Origin: Chloroflexota bacterium
GTDB lineage: Bacteria > Chloroflexota > Dehalococcoidia > Lucifugimonadales > Lucifugimonadaceae
DNA length: 64,000 bases
Assembly (NCBI GenBank): GCA_027623655.1
Contig: JAQBVG010000002.1
Span: forward strand, 1-64,000
Direction of reading: 5' to 3'
In this document: one piece after another, positions 24,035-32,816 of the stretch
How the letters are laid out: the number at the start of each line of letters is the position of its first letter
Position numbering within the stretch: position 1 is the stretch's first letter
Notes under the pieces: generated by a model
Databases searched by the model: none
Seen by the model: only the letters and a program-made list of their open reading frames with translations
What the model was told of the DNA's origin: nothing
Translations under genes and position numbers: made by a program

Positions 24035-25318
24035 CTATTTTGTGGGTTCAGGGACTTCCGTGAACCGCCTCACGCGTATGCTGTTGATCTTGGTCCCCTC
24101 GATTTCCGCGACCTGCATACTCAGGTTCCCGTAACGGACCCTGGTACCGGCAGAAGGCAGCCGCTGCGCCTGTGCGAGGAAGAACCCGGCAATGGTTTCG
24201 TAGTCTCCTTCGGGGATACCCAGGCCGAGCTCATCGTTCGCCTCGCCGATTTCGAGTCCGCCATCCAGCACGAACGTATTGCTGTTGATCGTCACGAAAC
24301 GGCGGTCGGGCTCCCGGCCCTCTTCGCGAGTGCGACCAACGATCTGTTCGATCAGCAGGGTCAACGTGATGATTCCAGCGATGCCTCCGAATTCATCGAC
24401 AACCAGCACGACTTTGTGCCCCGACTCTTGAATCTCTTCAAAAAGGTCATCCAGGCGCTTCGTTTCAGGCACGAAATAAGCCTCGCGCATCAGCTTGATT
24501 ACAGACTCACTGAAATTCAAGCCCGTCTCCGATATCGAAGCCAACACGTCTTTGATCGAAAGAATCCCGAGCACATCGTCATGGTTCGCGTCGTAGACAG
24601 GAAATCTTGTGTGAGGAAATGCTCGATACGTGTTCATGAACTCACGGAAGGTAGCGTCGGACTGAATCCAAACGATATCCGGCCGCGGGGTCATAACATC
24701 GCGCACTTCCATCTCGCCAAATTTAAATATGTTTTCAAGTAATTCGCCTGTCGATTCTTCAACCGTACCTTCGGCTTCCCCCAGGTCGATAAGAGTTCGG
24801 AGTTCTCCAGCAGTGACGATAGGGCTGGAAAACGACTCTTTGCCACCAAGCAGCCGTACGATACCTCGAGGGACAAGCGTGAATGCGAATACGACGGGCC
24901 ATGAAATGGTCATCATGACAAGCACGATGCGCGCGGTTGCCAGGGACCATCGCTCCGCGGCGACTACGGCAAGTGTTTTTGGCGTTAGTTCGCCGACGAT
25001 CACGATCAAGATAGTGGCGATTACCGTTGCTGAGACCGCGGCCAGCGCTGTGGGCTTGCCACCCCCGATTGTCGCGATCGCCAGTGTCGTGCCTACGGAG
25101 GCCACAGTGATGTTTACAAGGTTCCCTATGAGAAGAATGGTTCCGAAAAATTTCTCGTACTGGTCGAAAATACGGATTACAAATTTGGCCCGTGAATCGC
25201 CTTCTTCTCCCCGATGCTCGATTCTGAATCGACTGGCGCCGAGTACAGCTGCTTCCGTAGCACTGATAAACGCGCTACCCAGCAGCCCAATAACAATAAT
25301 TACGATCGAAGTTGCCAC
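24035..25318 (-). CDS. CNNM/CBS-domain transporter-associated protein, HlyC/CorC family
   Basis: The 427-residue protein opens with a CNNM (DUF21) membrane domain (residues 1 to about 175; AFISATEAAVLGASRFRIEH, GELTPKTLAVVAAERWS), then a CBS pair (about 205-325; VRDVMTPRPDIVWIQSDATF, FPVYDANHDDVLGILSIKDV, KVVLVVDEFGGIAGIITL) and a C-terminal CorC_HlyC domain (DGGLEIGEANDELGLGIPEG, YETIAGFFLAQAQRLPSAGT). Family members export Mg2+ or Co2+, or are involved in ion homeostasis; substrate is unproven here. It lies between recA and tilS on the same strand. Confidence 0.9.
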   Translation of the reverse strand: MATSIVIIVIGLLGSAFISATEAAVLGASRFRIEHRGEEGDSRAKFVIRIFDQYEKFFGTILLIGNLVNITVASVGTTLAIATIGGGKPTALAAVSATVIATILIVIVGELTPKTLAVVAAERWSLATARIVLVMMTISWPVVFAFTLVPRGIVRLLGGKESFSSPIVTAGELRTLIDLGEAEGTVEESTGELLENIFKFGEMEVRDVMTPRPDIVWIQSDATFREFMNTYRAFPHTRFPVYDANHDDVLGILSIKDVLASISETGLNFSESVIKLMREAYFVPETKRLDDLFEEIQESGHKVVLVVDEFGGIAGIITLTLLIEQIVGRTREEGREPDRRFVTINSNTFVLDGGLEIGEANDELGLGIPEGDYETIAGFFLAQAQRLPSAGTRVRYGNLSMQVAEIEGTKINSIRVRRFTEVPEPTK

Positions 25319-25445
25319 TTGATTCCATTAGCGCGGTCTCTGACTTAGGAGCCGCTGTCCGTGGTAACAAGTTTATCCGCCATCCGCCACCCGCACACAA
25401 CTTGAGAAAATCCCAAATTGCGCGGGTGCGGGGCAAACAGGTTAT

Positions 25446-26537
25446 TTATTCGGAAGTCGAGGCCAGTTCGGCATCACTCATGGGAGTGTGATCCTCTGTG
25501 ATCGCAGAATTTGATTCACCGGCGCGAATACTGGCCTCAATCTGGTCTCGGATGTCAGTGTTCTCTTTCAGGAATTGCCTGGAAGCCTCACGTCCCTGAC
25601 CCAGCCTCGTATCACCAAATGAGTAGAACGAGCCGCTCTTTTTTACAACCCCGATTTCAGTACCGAGATCGAGCAAGCTACCTTCTTTACTGATACCAGA
25701 TTTAAACAGAATCTCTATCTCAGCTTTTCGGAAAGGAGGGGCAACCTTGTTTTTGACAACCCTGGCCCGTACGCGGTTGCCGATAATTTCCTGTCCTACC
25801 TTGACAGCCTCGACCCTGCGAAGATCGATACGCACCGAACTGTAAAACTTGAGTGCTCGTCCGCCCGGCGTAACTTCCGGGCTTCCGAAGACCACACCGA
25901 CTTTTTCCCGGAGTTGGTTGATAAAAATACAGACCGTGTCGGTCTTGAGGATGATTCCAGTCAGTTTGCGCAAGGCCTGCGACATTATGCGAGCCTGCAG
26001 GCCGATCTGCATGTCACCCATGTTGCCTTCGAGTTCGGCTGAGGGGACAAGAGCTGCCACACTATCAAGGACGATGATGTCGAGCGCACCGCTGCGAATC
26101 AGATATTCCGTGATTTCGAGTGCCTGCTCGGCGGAGTCGGGTTGCGAAATCAGGAGCTTGTCGACATCGACGCCAATCACCTTTGCATATGACGGATCCA
26201 TTGCGTGTTCGACATCGATGAACGCCGCCTGACCGCCAGCAGCCTGGGCTTCGGCTACTACCGACATCGCCAGGGTTGTTTTACCGGCGGATTCTGCCCC
26301 GAATATCTCGATTATTCGACCACGTGGCAGTCCTCCAACGCCGAGTGCGAGGTCGAGAGCAATCGAACCGGTTGGAATGACCTTGATGGAGTTCGAAGCG
26401 CTCGATTCGCCCAGGCGCATAACAGCACCCCGACCGAACGCTTTTTCGATCTGTGCGAGCGCTAGCTCGAGAGTTTTATCTCGATCACTGCCAGTCCCGT
26501 TGACCGAGACCTTCGCCTGTTCTCTTTTAACAGCCAA
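25446..26537 (-). CDS. recA: Recombinase RecA
   Basis: RecA forms ATP-dependent filaments on single-stranded DNA, drives strand exchange and triggers LexA self-cleavage. The start is set at TTG 26537 ([14 protein letters not shown]), giving 363 residues; a GGAAG ribosome-binding site lies 8 bases upstream, and the extra 16 codons back to ATG 26585 ([13 protein letters not shown]) have no homology. Walker A is [13 protein letters not shown] (about residues 79-91), Walker [16 protein letters not shown]1 [21 protein letters not shown]2 [20 protein letters not shown]. The tail is acidic, as usual. A LexA-like dyad lies upstream. Confidence 0.97.
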   Translation of the reverse strand: MAVKREQAKVSVNGTGSDRDKTLELALAQIEKAFGRGAVMRLGESSASNSIKVIPTGSIALDLALGVGGLPRGRIIEIFGAESAGKTTLAMSVVAEAQAAGGQAAFIDVEHAMDPSYAKVIGVDVDKLLISQPDSAEQALEITEYLIRSGALDIIVLDSVAALVPSAELEGNMGDMQIGLQARIMSQALRKLTGIILKTDTVCIFINQLREKVGVVFGSPEVTPGGRALKFYSSVRIDLRRVEAVKVGQEIIGNRVRARVVKNKVAPPFRKAEIEILFKSGISKEGSLLDLGTEIGVVKKSGSFYSFGDTRLGQGREASRQFLKENTDIRDQIEASIRAGESNSAITEDHTPMSDAELASTSE

Positions 26538-26606
26538 CGTCGCTCTTCCTTCTGCGCTAAATAGTGGCCGGATGAACGGGATCAAACACCCGCAACGAAA
26601 CGCAGA

Positions 26607-26624
26607 TTAGCACAAGCGTTCTAA
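26607..26624 (-). promoter_or_regulatory. Candidate LexA (SOS) operator of recA
   Basis: Read on the minus strand the site is TTAGAACGCTTGTGCTAA, an imperfect dyad with GAAC-N4-GTGC core, resembling the Gram-positive LexA box CGAAC-N4-GTTCG. It lies 70-87 bases before the recA start, where an SOS operator is expected. LexA itself is not in this window, so the call is inference. Confidence 0.5.
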
Positions 26625-26653
26625 TGCCGCAACAGGCCGATGTCACCCACTGA

Positions 26654-26671
26654 GAGAACGATAACGTTCTC
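26654..26671. promoter_or_regulatory. Perfect dyad GAGAACG-ATAA-CGTTCTC upstream of recA
   Basis: Two 7-base arms, perfectly complementary, with a 4-base spacer, lie between the 3' end of the LysR gene and the recA control region. The inner part reads GAAC-N6-GTTC. It may be a second regulator site for recA or a weak hairpin after lysR; no T-run follows on the minus strand, which argues against a terminator. Confidence 0.35.
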
Positions 26672-26713
26672 CCAGCCAGCCTGTTCTCAACACTTACGAG
26701 TCTGCTTCAGGAA

Positions 26714-27604
26714 TTACGACTCAAACTTTCGATTTGCGAAATCTATAAATGCCTGTGTGTGCCGTCCTCGGACCCGACCGGTTTCGTACACCAGTTTTAG
26801 ATCGCGTTCGAGTGAAACGCCGTCGATGCGTACCGCGGTTGTTGCCGTGCTGTGGCTTTTAGCAGCGTGCAGGCTCACGAACCCAACGCCAATATTTTGC
26901 GCGACCGCAGCGATGACCGCCTGAGTGCTTCCAAGCGTCATCGAAACCCTGTGCTCAGGTAGTTCGATACCTGCTGATGAAAGTGCCTGGACGAGCGTCT
27001 GCCACGTGCCCGAACCGCCTTCGCGTTCAATAATGTTTTCGTCGCGTAACTGGTCGATTGTGATCGATCGTTGATCAGCAAATCGATGATTGTTCGACAC
27101 AGCGAGGACAACTTCGTCTCTCGCGACAGCAACTGTCGAGTACCCGACCGCAGTTGCCGGCATGCCGGTGATGCCCAGATCCGCCTGGCGGTCACCGAGC
27201 GTTCGAGCTACCTGCGCGGAATCAGCGACCAGTACTTCGACCGAAATTCCAGGGTGCTGCTGGGTAAATGATGAAACCAATCCCGGGATGACGAATTCTG
27301 CCGGTGTCGAACTGGCAACAATTCTGATTACCCCGCTAAGCGCAGAAGGGTCGGGGCCGAACCGTGATACCAGTGCATCGAAATCAGAGAGCGTACGAAT
27401 CGCGAACTGCATGGACTCTCGCCCTGCGTCGGTGAGAATTGCCCCGGTGCCTCGACGTTCAAGCAGCCGCGTGCCCAGTTCCCGCTCCAGTCGTTGGATT
27501 TGCCTGCTCAAACCGGGCTGGCTCATACCCAAACGATCAGCAGCCCTGGTAAAACTCCCGGTTTCTGCAACTGCTTTGAGAGCCTCAAGCTCTGCAATAT
27601 TCAT
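26714..27604 (-). CDS. LysR-family transcriptional regulator
   Basis: The 296-residue protein has the LysR winged helix at its N-terminus (MNIAELEALKAVAETGSFTR, AADRLGMSQPGLSRQIQRLE, LGTRLLERRGTGAILTDAGR) and a periplasmic-binding-like effector domain (SGVIRIVASSTPAEFVIPGL, DRQADLGITGMPA, AVAQNIGVGFVSLHAAK). It most resembles CysL/CbbR-like members in the effector domain. No divergent target gene is present; upstream is a gene-free 419-base interval, so its regulon cannot be inferred. Confidence 0.9.
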   Translation of the reverse strand: MNIAELEALKAVAETGSFTRAADRLGMSQPGLSRQIQRLERELGTRLLERRGTGAILTDAGRESMQFAIRTLSDFDALVSRFGPDPSALSGVIRIVASSTPAEFVIPGLVSSFTQQHPGISVEVLVADSAQVARTLGDRQADLGITGMPATAVGYSTVAVARDEVVLAVSNNHRFADQRSITIDQLRDENIIEREGGSGTWQTLVQALSSAGIELPEHRVSMTLGSTQAVIAAVAQNIGVGFVSLHAAKSHSTATTAVRIDGVSLERDLKLVYETGRVRGRHTQAFIDFANRKFES

Positions 27605-28023
27605 TATTTATGCACCCCAGACATCAATCTGTCCATTATCCGTGGTCGCCTGCTTCCATGCCCGTAACATGGTAAAACATTTCCTGCATTCAACTTATTT
27701 ATAAACAAAGGAATTGTGAGACTGCTGGGTGAAGTTTCAGTGAAATTCTGAGAACAATTACTAACGGTTATCGCGTACCGGTTGGTGCAGCTAGTGGAAC
27801 CGAGATAGCGCAGTCACCGGCTGATGCCTTGCGGTTTTCCGCATCGGGAAGGTATTACGCGTACGATGACGATCATGATTGAAGTCGAACATCGCCGTAT
27901 TTCGATGTTCGGGGACATGATCTTTTCGAAGAACAACGCCTCGCACCAGTCTCAAAAAAGGAGAGCCCCCGTGACACCATGCGTCCGAGGGCTCAACCAG
28001 TTATTGTCGTGCCGAACTATGCG
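27605..28023. other. Gene-free interval between LysR and HtrA genes
   Basis: No convincing coding frame is present on either strand. It holds the terminator-like hairpin of the htrA transcript (27953-27994), an AT-rich patch (TTATTTATAAACAAAGG, about 27698-27715), and, about 50-70 bases before the LysR start, a CCATG-N7-CATGG inverted repeat (27656-27672) that could be an autoregulatory LysR box. A small frame at 27824-28027 on the plus strand has no homology and crosses the hairpin. Confidence 0.5.
27953..27994 (-). terminator. Rho-independent terminator after htrA
   Basis: On the minus strand GAGCCC and GGGCTC (27989-27994 and 27963-27968) form a stem with a long loop that can pair further (TCGGACGCA/TG.GTC), followed by CTCCTTTTTTGAG with a run of six T (27953-27958). 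It starts 30 bases beyond the htrA stop. Confidence 0.6.
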
Positions 28024-29343
28024 CTAGAGACTCGTAGGTCGTGCCCCTAATGTTATCGAGATCGCAATTTCAACACCGTCCCTGAATACACCAACAACGA
28101 TGTCATCACCCGGCGCGGTGTTCAGTGCAAGGTAGGCGACCAGGTCGTCCATTGACTTCATCTTCACGGAGTCGATCGACACAATGACGTCGCCGTCCCA
28201 ATTTTCACGACCTTCAATAAGATTACCGTTGCTCGAACGACTGCCAGAATCCTGGCGGATCCCGACCCCGTCAGCAGGTCCACCGGGTGAAACTCTCATG
28301 ACCATTGCGCCGGTGAGGTTGCCCGGAAGATTGGCGTTCTCTCGTATTTTTATACCTACATCCTCACCACTGATCCCCATGAGGGCGTACTCGTGACTTC
28401 CGTCTTCGATCAACGAAGGTACTATGCGACTTACGAGATCTGCAGGTACAGCGAAGCCAACACCGGAGTTCTGCCGGGAGTCGCTTTGTATCTGCGTGTT
28501 CACCCCGATCACTGCGCCATCCATATCGAGTAACGGTCCTCCGGAATTGCCTGGATTTATCGCAGTATCGGTCTGGACGACGGCCGGTATCTGGTAACGA
28601 GAAAACCCGCTGAACAGCGTTCGGCTAACCGCACTCACGATTCCGGTGGTCATGGTGAACTCTTCACCGAACGGGTTCCCTAGGGCGATAGCCATTTCAC
28701 CTGGCCGAAGATCCGAAGAACTGCCGATTTTGAGAGGTACAAGCTCATGTTCGACGTCCATGAGCCTTATGACGGCCAGATCGGAGTCGGGGTCGAAAGC
28801 CACCATTTCTGCCCTGTATTCCCGGCCGTTAAAGAATTTAACGGTTATCGAGTTCGCTCCCTGGACGACGTGGTAGTTCGTCACGACGTGACCTTCGGTG
28901 TCCCACACAAACCCGGATCCCGATCCCTCACGCAGCGAGGTCCCGACGCGGATGAACACGACCGATTGAACGGCGGTTTCGTAAATGCCAGCAAGATGTG
29001 TGCCCTGGGCGGCTACGATCTCTGCAGGTGTGAGTTCATTGAAGCCTATATCCGCTATTTCAGGTAACGCATCGCCCGCAGGGCCGTCAGTGGTGGTGTC
29101 CTCGAAGATTGCCTGAATCGGAGTGTTTGAAGCTCCGGCTTCCGTCACCGGTGAATCTGCCCCTCCCCTCGCCACCTGTCCGGTGAAGGTAGACGCGCTC
29201 GCATCGACATTGGCTACCTGTTCAGCAGTGGGCGTGAGAGGATCGCCGGCATCCGTTGATCCGCTACAGGCGACCACCGCGACCGTGGCGAGCGCGACTG
29301 CACCGCCGATGAAAAATTTCTTGAGATTGTTCAAAATATTCAT
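28024..29343 (-). CDS. HtrA/DegP-type serine protease lipoprotein with PDZ domain
   Basis: The 439-residue protein has an N-terminal hydrophobic segment ending in a lipobox (VAVVAC, Cys26), a disordered Thr/Ala/Asp-rich linker to about residue 110, and a trypsin-like domain. The catalytic triad is His158 (VTNYHVVQG), Asp188 (DPDSDLAVIRL) and Ser267 (INPGNSGGPLL). A single C-terminal PDZ domain (about 330-430; VMRVSPGGPADGVGI, GDVIVSIDSVKMKSMDDL, VGVFRDGVEIAISITLG) completes the HtrA layout. It is expected outside the cytoplasmic membrane, degrading or refolding damaged proteins. It is a single-gene transcript with its own promoter candidate and terminator. Confidence 0.92.
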   Translation of the reverse strand: MNILNNLKKFFIGGAVALATVAVVACSGSTDAGDPLTPTAEQVANVDASASTFTGQVARGGADSPVTEAGASNTPIQAIFEDTTTDGPAGDALPEIADIGFNELTPAEIVAAQGTHLAGIYETAVQSVVFIRVGTSLREGSGSGFVWDTEGHVVTNYHVVQGANSITVKFFNGREYRAEMVAFDPDSDLAVIRLMDVEHELVPLKIGSSSDLRPGEMAIALGNPFGEEFTMTTGIVSAVSRTLFSGFSRYQIPAVVQTDTAINPGNSGGPLLDMDGAVIGVNTQIQSDSRQNSGVGFAVPADLVSRIVPSLIEDGSHEYALMGISGEDVGIKIRENANLPGNLTGAMVMRVSPGGPADGVGIRQDSGSRSSNGNLIEGRENWDGDVIVSIDSVKMKSMDDLVAYLALNTAPGDDIVVGVFRDGVEIAISITLGARPTSL

Positions 29344-29401
29344 AATAGATTCGATGCGCCGCTCGACCGATCGATCAGCCGCAGGCTAGTGAGAAGGTGA
29401 C

Positions 29402-29430
29402 ATCTAACTTACGCGGCGAATGTGTAACAA
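29402..29430 (-). promoter_or_regulatory. Candidate promoter of the htrA gene
   Basis: On the minus strand TTGTTA (29425-29430) and TTAGAT (29402-29407) are 17 bases apart, a fair -35/-10 pair about 60 bases before the htrA start. Confidence 0.4.
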
Positions 29431-29507
29431 TTTTGTGGGTAAATACGAATCCGGAGGGCCGTCGTTCGTACTTGACGATCGCCGCAATCGGATCTAGAGC
29501 AACCTGT

Positions 29508-31289
29508 CTATCTCTGCCAGCCCGTTGCGATCGGAAGGCGGCGGTCTTTTCCAAATGCCAGTCCGGTGATCTTGACACCCGGAGGTGACTGGCGCCGCTT
29601 GTATTCGTTGATGTCGACGAGGCGAATGATGCGTCGAATTACGGCTTCACTGGCCCCACCCTCAGGCAGTGCCTGCTCATGTTGAATGATGAGATCGGGG
29701 GCCATTCGTTCTTCGATGTACATGTGAATCACTCGGTCCAGTTGATCGTACGGAGGAAGAGAGTCCTTATCCAGTTGGCCCGGTCGCAATTCGGCACTCG
29801 GTGGTTTATTGATGATCGCCTGCGGGATTGGCGAATTTGGACCCCGCTTGTTGCGGTGCTCGCTGAGTTCGTAGACCACTGTTTTTGGAACGTCTTTTAT
29901 CACCGCGTAGGCGCCCGCCATGTCTCCGTACAGAGTTGCATATCCTGTGGCCATCTCGGACTTGTTTCCGGTTGTCAGGACCAGCCAGCCAAACTTGTTG
30001 GCGACTGACATCATCAGGTTTCCTCGAATTCGTGACTGCGTGTTCTCTTCGGCCACTCCGGGTTCAGTGCCTTCGAACACCTCGCTGAGCATTTCTTCGA
30101 AGGCGGCATGACCGGGCTCAATCGGTATTCGCCACAGCTCGACGCCAAGACGAGAACAGAGCTCTCTGGCGTCGAGAAGGCTGCCTTCCGACGAGTAACG
30201 AGAAGGCAGAGATATACCGACAACGTTTTCAGGACCGATCGCGTCCGAAGCAATCGCGGTGACCAGCGCCGAATCGATCCCGCCAGAAACAGCGATCGCT
30301 ACCTTTTCGAATCCTGTCTTTCTTACATAGTCACGAGTTCCCAGCATGAGTGCTCGATACACGGCTTCCAGTCTGTCCAGTCGATGGATCGAAAGCCCGG
30401 AGAGTTGTGGGAGGTGTTCCCGAACCTTCACATCGAGTGCATATTCCGAGGGCTGTCCGATGGAATCGAGCTCATCCTGCGGAACGGCGTAAGCCTGGTG
30501 CCGGTCACGCAATTTTTCCAGGCGAACGATATCAATATCGGCTACCAGAAGTGCTTCCTCGAATCGTGCAGCGGTGCCGATCAGCTCGCCGTCCGGGCCC
30601 GCCAGCATACTGCCGCCATCGAAAACGAGCTCGTCCTGGCCTCCGACCTGGTTGGTGTAGAGCGTAAAAACCCTGTTTCGTCGGGATAGGTCGGTGACGA
30701 TATCGACACGGTGGCCCTGCTTGCCCGACTCGTAAGGTGAAGCGTTCAGATTGACGATTATGTCGGCACCTGCGGCACGTTGGACTTCTGAAGGTCCGAG
30801 CGGCTCCCAGATGTCCTCACAGATGTTGACCCCAACCTTGATCCCGCGGATTGTCAGGACCGGGCAAGCGTCACCTGTTGAGAAGTACCGACGCTCATCG
30901 AACACGCCGTAATTTGGAAGATGAATCTTTCGGTAAGTGGTGACAATTTTGCCCCTGTGGAGCACCGCCGCGGCGTTGTACAGCTTGCCGTTGCGCGAGT
31001 CGACAAAACCGACCACTGCGACGATCTCACCCACCGATGCGGCTATCCGACCCAGTGCTGCCCTGTTTGCCGTGATGAAGTTGTCGTAGAGTACGAGGTC
31101 CTCAGGTGGATAACCGGTGATCGTCAACTCGGGGAACGCAACGAGATCCGCGCCCTGGCCAAGCGCGAGCGAAATCCATTCCTCGATCAGAAGGGCGTTT
31201 CCGTCGATATCTCCAACCGTCGTGTTTATCTGTGCGGCGGCGACACGCAGTTTTTTTGTCGAACCTGAAGCGACGGGATCGAAAGTCAT
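29508..31289 (-). CDS. nadE: Glutamine-dependent NAD+ synthetase
   Basis: NadE amidates nicotinate adenine dinucleotide to NAD+, using ammonia from its own glutaminase. The 593-residue protein has an N-terminal nitrilase-type domain with the Glu54-Lys121-Cys157 triad (AFPELTITGYPPEDL, TYRKIHLPNYGVFDERRYF, VGVNICEDIWEP) and a C-terminal synthetase domain with the PP-loop IAVSGGIDSALVTAIA (SGGIDS at 335-340), GNLMMSVANKFGWLVLTTGN and KSEMATGYATLYGDMAG. It is 12 bases after gltD, so it may be the last gene of the glutamine/glutamate operon. Confidence 0.96.
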   Translation of the reverse strand: MTFDPVASGSTKKLRVAAAQINTTVGDIDGNALLIEEWISLALGQGADLVAFPELTITGYPPEDLVLYDNFITANRAALGRIAASVGEIVAVVGFVDSRNGKLYNAAAVLHRGKIVTTYRKIHLPNYGVFDERRYFSTGDACPVLTIRGIKVGVNICEDIWEPLGPSEVQRAAGADIIVNLNASPYESGKQGHRVDIVTDLSRRNRVFTLYTNQVGGQDELVFDGGSMLAGPDGELIGTAARFEEALLVADIDIVRLEKLRDRHQAYAVPQDELDSIGQPSEYALDVKVREHLPQLSGLSIHRLDRLEAVYRALMLGTRDYVRKTGFEKVAIAVSGGIDSALVTAIASDAIGPENVVGISLPSRYSSEGSLLDARELCSRLGVELWRIPIEPGHAAFEEMLSEVFEGTEPGVAEENTQSRIRGNLMMSVANKFGWLVLTTGNKSEMATGYATLYGDMAGAYAVIKDVPKTVVYELSEHRNKRGPNSPIPQAIINKPPSAELRPGQLDKDSLPPYDQLDRVIHMYIEERMAPDLIIQHEQALPEGGASEAVIRRIIRLVDINEYKRRQSPPGVKITGLAFGKDRRLPIATGWQR

Positions 31290-31301
31290 TGTGATTCGAT
31301 T

Positions 31302-32816
31302 CTATCGTCGAGACTGGTCGCCGTCGTTTTTCCCTGCGAGCGCCATGATCGGAGGTCGAGCGTAGCCGCTAACTGTCGGTAGTTGTGAACTGCCCATCAA
31401 AAAGATGTCGATCTGACGCGCGCAGCGACGACCACTGGCGATCGCGTGCACCACCAGCGACTGACCCCGCTGCATGTCGCCGCAAGCGAAAACTTTGTCG
31501 ACGTTGGTCATCATTTTACCGTTGGCAGCCACGTTGCCCTGAGCGTCGTAATTTACGTCTAGCGCATCGAGCAGACCATCATGTTGGGGGTGGAGGAATC
31601 CCATCGCAAGAAACACTGCGTCTGCCTCGATTGTGAACTCGCTTCCAGGGACTTCGTTCATGCTGAACCTCCCTGTCTCATCATCCCGGATCCACTCAAC
31701 CCTCGCGCAGTCCATCCTAGTTAGATTCCCCTTATCGTCGCCGACAAACCGTTTGGTGACCACGTTGAAATCCCGGAAACCACCTTCCTCGTGCGCGCTT
31801 GACGTCCTGAAGATCGTCGGCCACTGAGGCCACGGATTTGCCTCCGTTCTTGTTTCCTGGGGGCGAGGCATGATTTCCATCTGGATCACGCTACTTGCGC
31901 CCTGGCGGTGCGTGGTGCCCAGGCAATCTGCTCCCGTGTCACCGCCACCGATTATTACGACGTTCTTGTTCACGACATCGATGTTTTCCTCCGGAGGGAA
32001 CTCCTGCCCGCGCAGTTTGCGGTTCTGCTGTGTCAGGAATTCCATAGCGAAGTACACACCCTTCAGGTCACGGCCTTCCACCGGCAAATCTCGGGGCACA
32101 GTGGACCCACCTGAAAGACAGATTGCGTCGAACTCCGCGTGAAGCTCTTCGTGGGTAATGTCGACCCCGACATTTGTGTTCACGCGGAACACGACACCCT
32201 CGTCGCGCAACTGATTCGCACGCCGCTCGACGACACTCTTCTCGAGCTTGAATTCAGGGATGCCCAGCGCGAGCAGTCCACCGATGAATTCGTTTCGTTC
32301 AAAAACGGTCACGGTGTGTCCTGCGCGTGCCAGTTGTTGCGCGGCGGCCAACCCGGCCGGTCCCGACCCCACAACCGCAACTTTCTTTCCAGTTTTTTGA
32401 GCTGCAGGCTCGGGTTTGATCCATCCTTCTTTCCAGCCGCGATCGGCAATGGCTTTTTCGATCATTTCGATCGTTACAGGATCTGAATTGATCGACAGGG
32501 TGCAGGACGATTCACATGGGGCAGGGCAAACCCGACCAGTGAATTCTGGAAAATTGTTAGTCGCGTGAAGACGATGGATCGCCTCCTCCCAGTTGCCGTG
32601 ATAGACGAAATCATTGAACTCGGGAATCAAGTTCCCCAGTGGGCAACCTCCGTTACAAAACGGTACACCGCAATCCATACAGCGACTCGCCTGTCGACGA
32701 GCGTCAGAATCATTCCACGCCAGATAGACCTCTGACCAGTCGTTAATTCGTTCGGCCTTGCCACGGCGCGGTGGTGTGCGACGACCAGCCTCCATGAACC
32801 CAGTTACTTTACCCAC
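31302..32816 (-). CDS. gltD: Glutamate synthase small subunit
   Basis: GltD supplies electrons from NADPH via FAD and Fe-S clusters to GltB for glutamate synthesis. From GTG 32816 (MGKVTGFMEAGRRTPPRRG) the product is 504 residues; this start overlaps the gltB end by 8 bases, has GGAAGAGG upstream, and removes 28 unrelated codons. The cysteine blocks CMDCGVPFCNGGCPLGN and CPAPCESSC bind [4Fe-4S]; VVGSGPAGLAAAQQLARAG binds FAD; VVIIGGGDTGADCLGT binds NADPH; the C-terminal KVFACGDMQRGQSLVVHAI completes the FAD site. The length is normal. Confidence 0.95.
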   Translation of the reverse strand: MGKVTGFMEAGRRTPPRRGKAERINDWSEVYLAWNDSDARRQASRCMDCGVPFCNGGCPLGNLIPEFNDFVYHGNWEEAIHRLHATNNFPEFTGRVCPAPCESSCTLSINSDPVTIEMIEKAIADRGWKEGWIKPEPAAQKTGKKVAVVGSGPAGLAAAQQLARAGHTVTVFERNEFIGGLLALGIPEFKLEKSVVERRANQLRDEGVVFRVNTNVGVDITHEELHAEFDAICLSGGSTVPRDLPVEGRDLKGVYFAMEFLTQQNRKLRGQEFPPEENIDVVNKNVVIIGGGDTGADCLGTTHRQGASSVIQMEIMPRPQETRTEANPWPQWPTIFRTSSAHEEGGFRDFNVVTKRFVGDDKGNLTRMDCARVEWIRDDETGRFSMNEVPGSEFTIEADAVFLAMGFLHPQHDGLLDALDVNYDAQGNVAANGKMMTNVDKVFACGDMQRGQSLVVHAIASGRRCARQIDIFLMGSSQLPTVSGYARPPIMALAGKNDGDQSRR

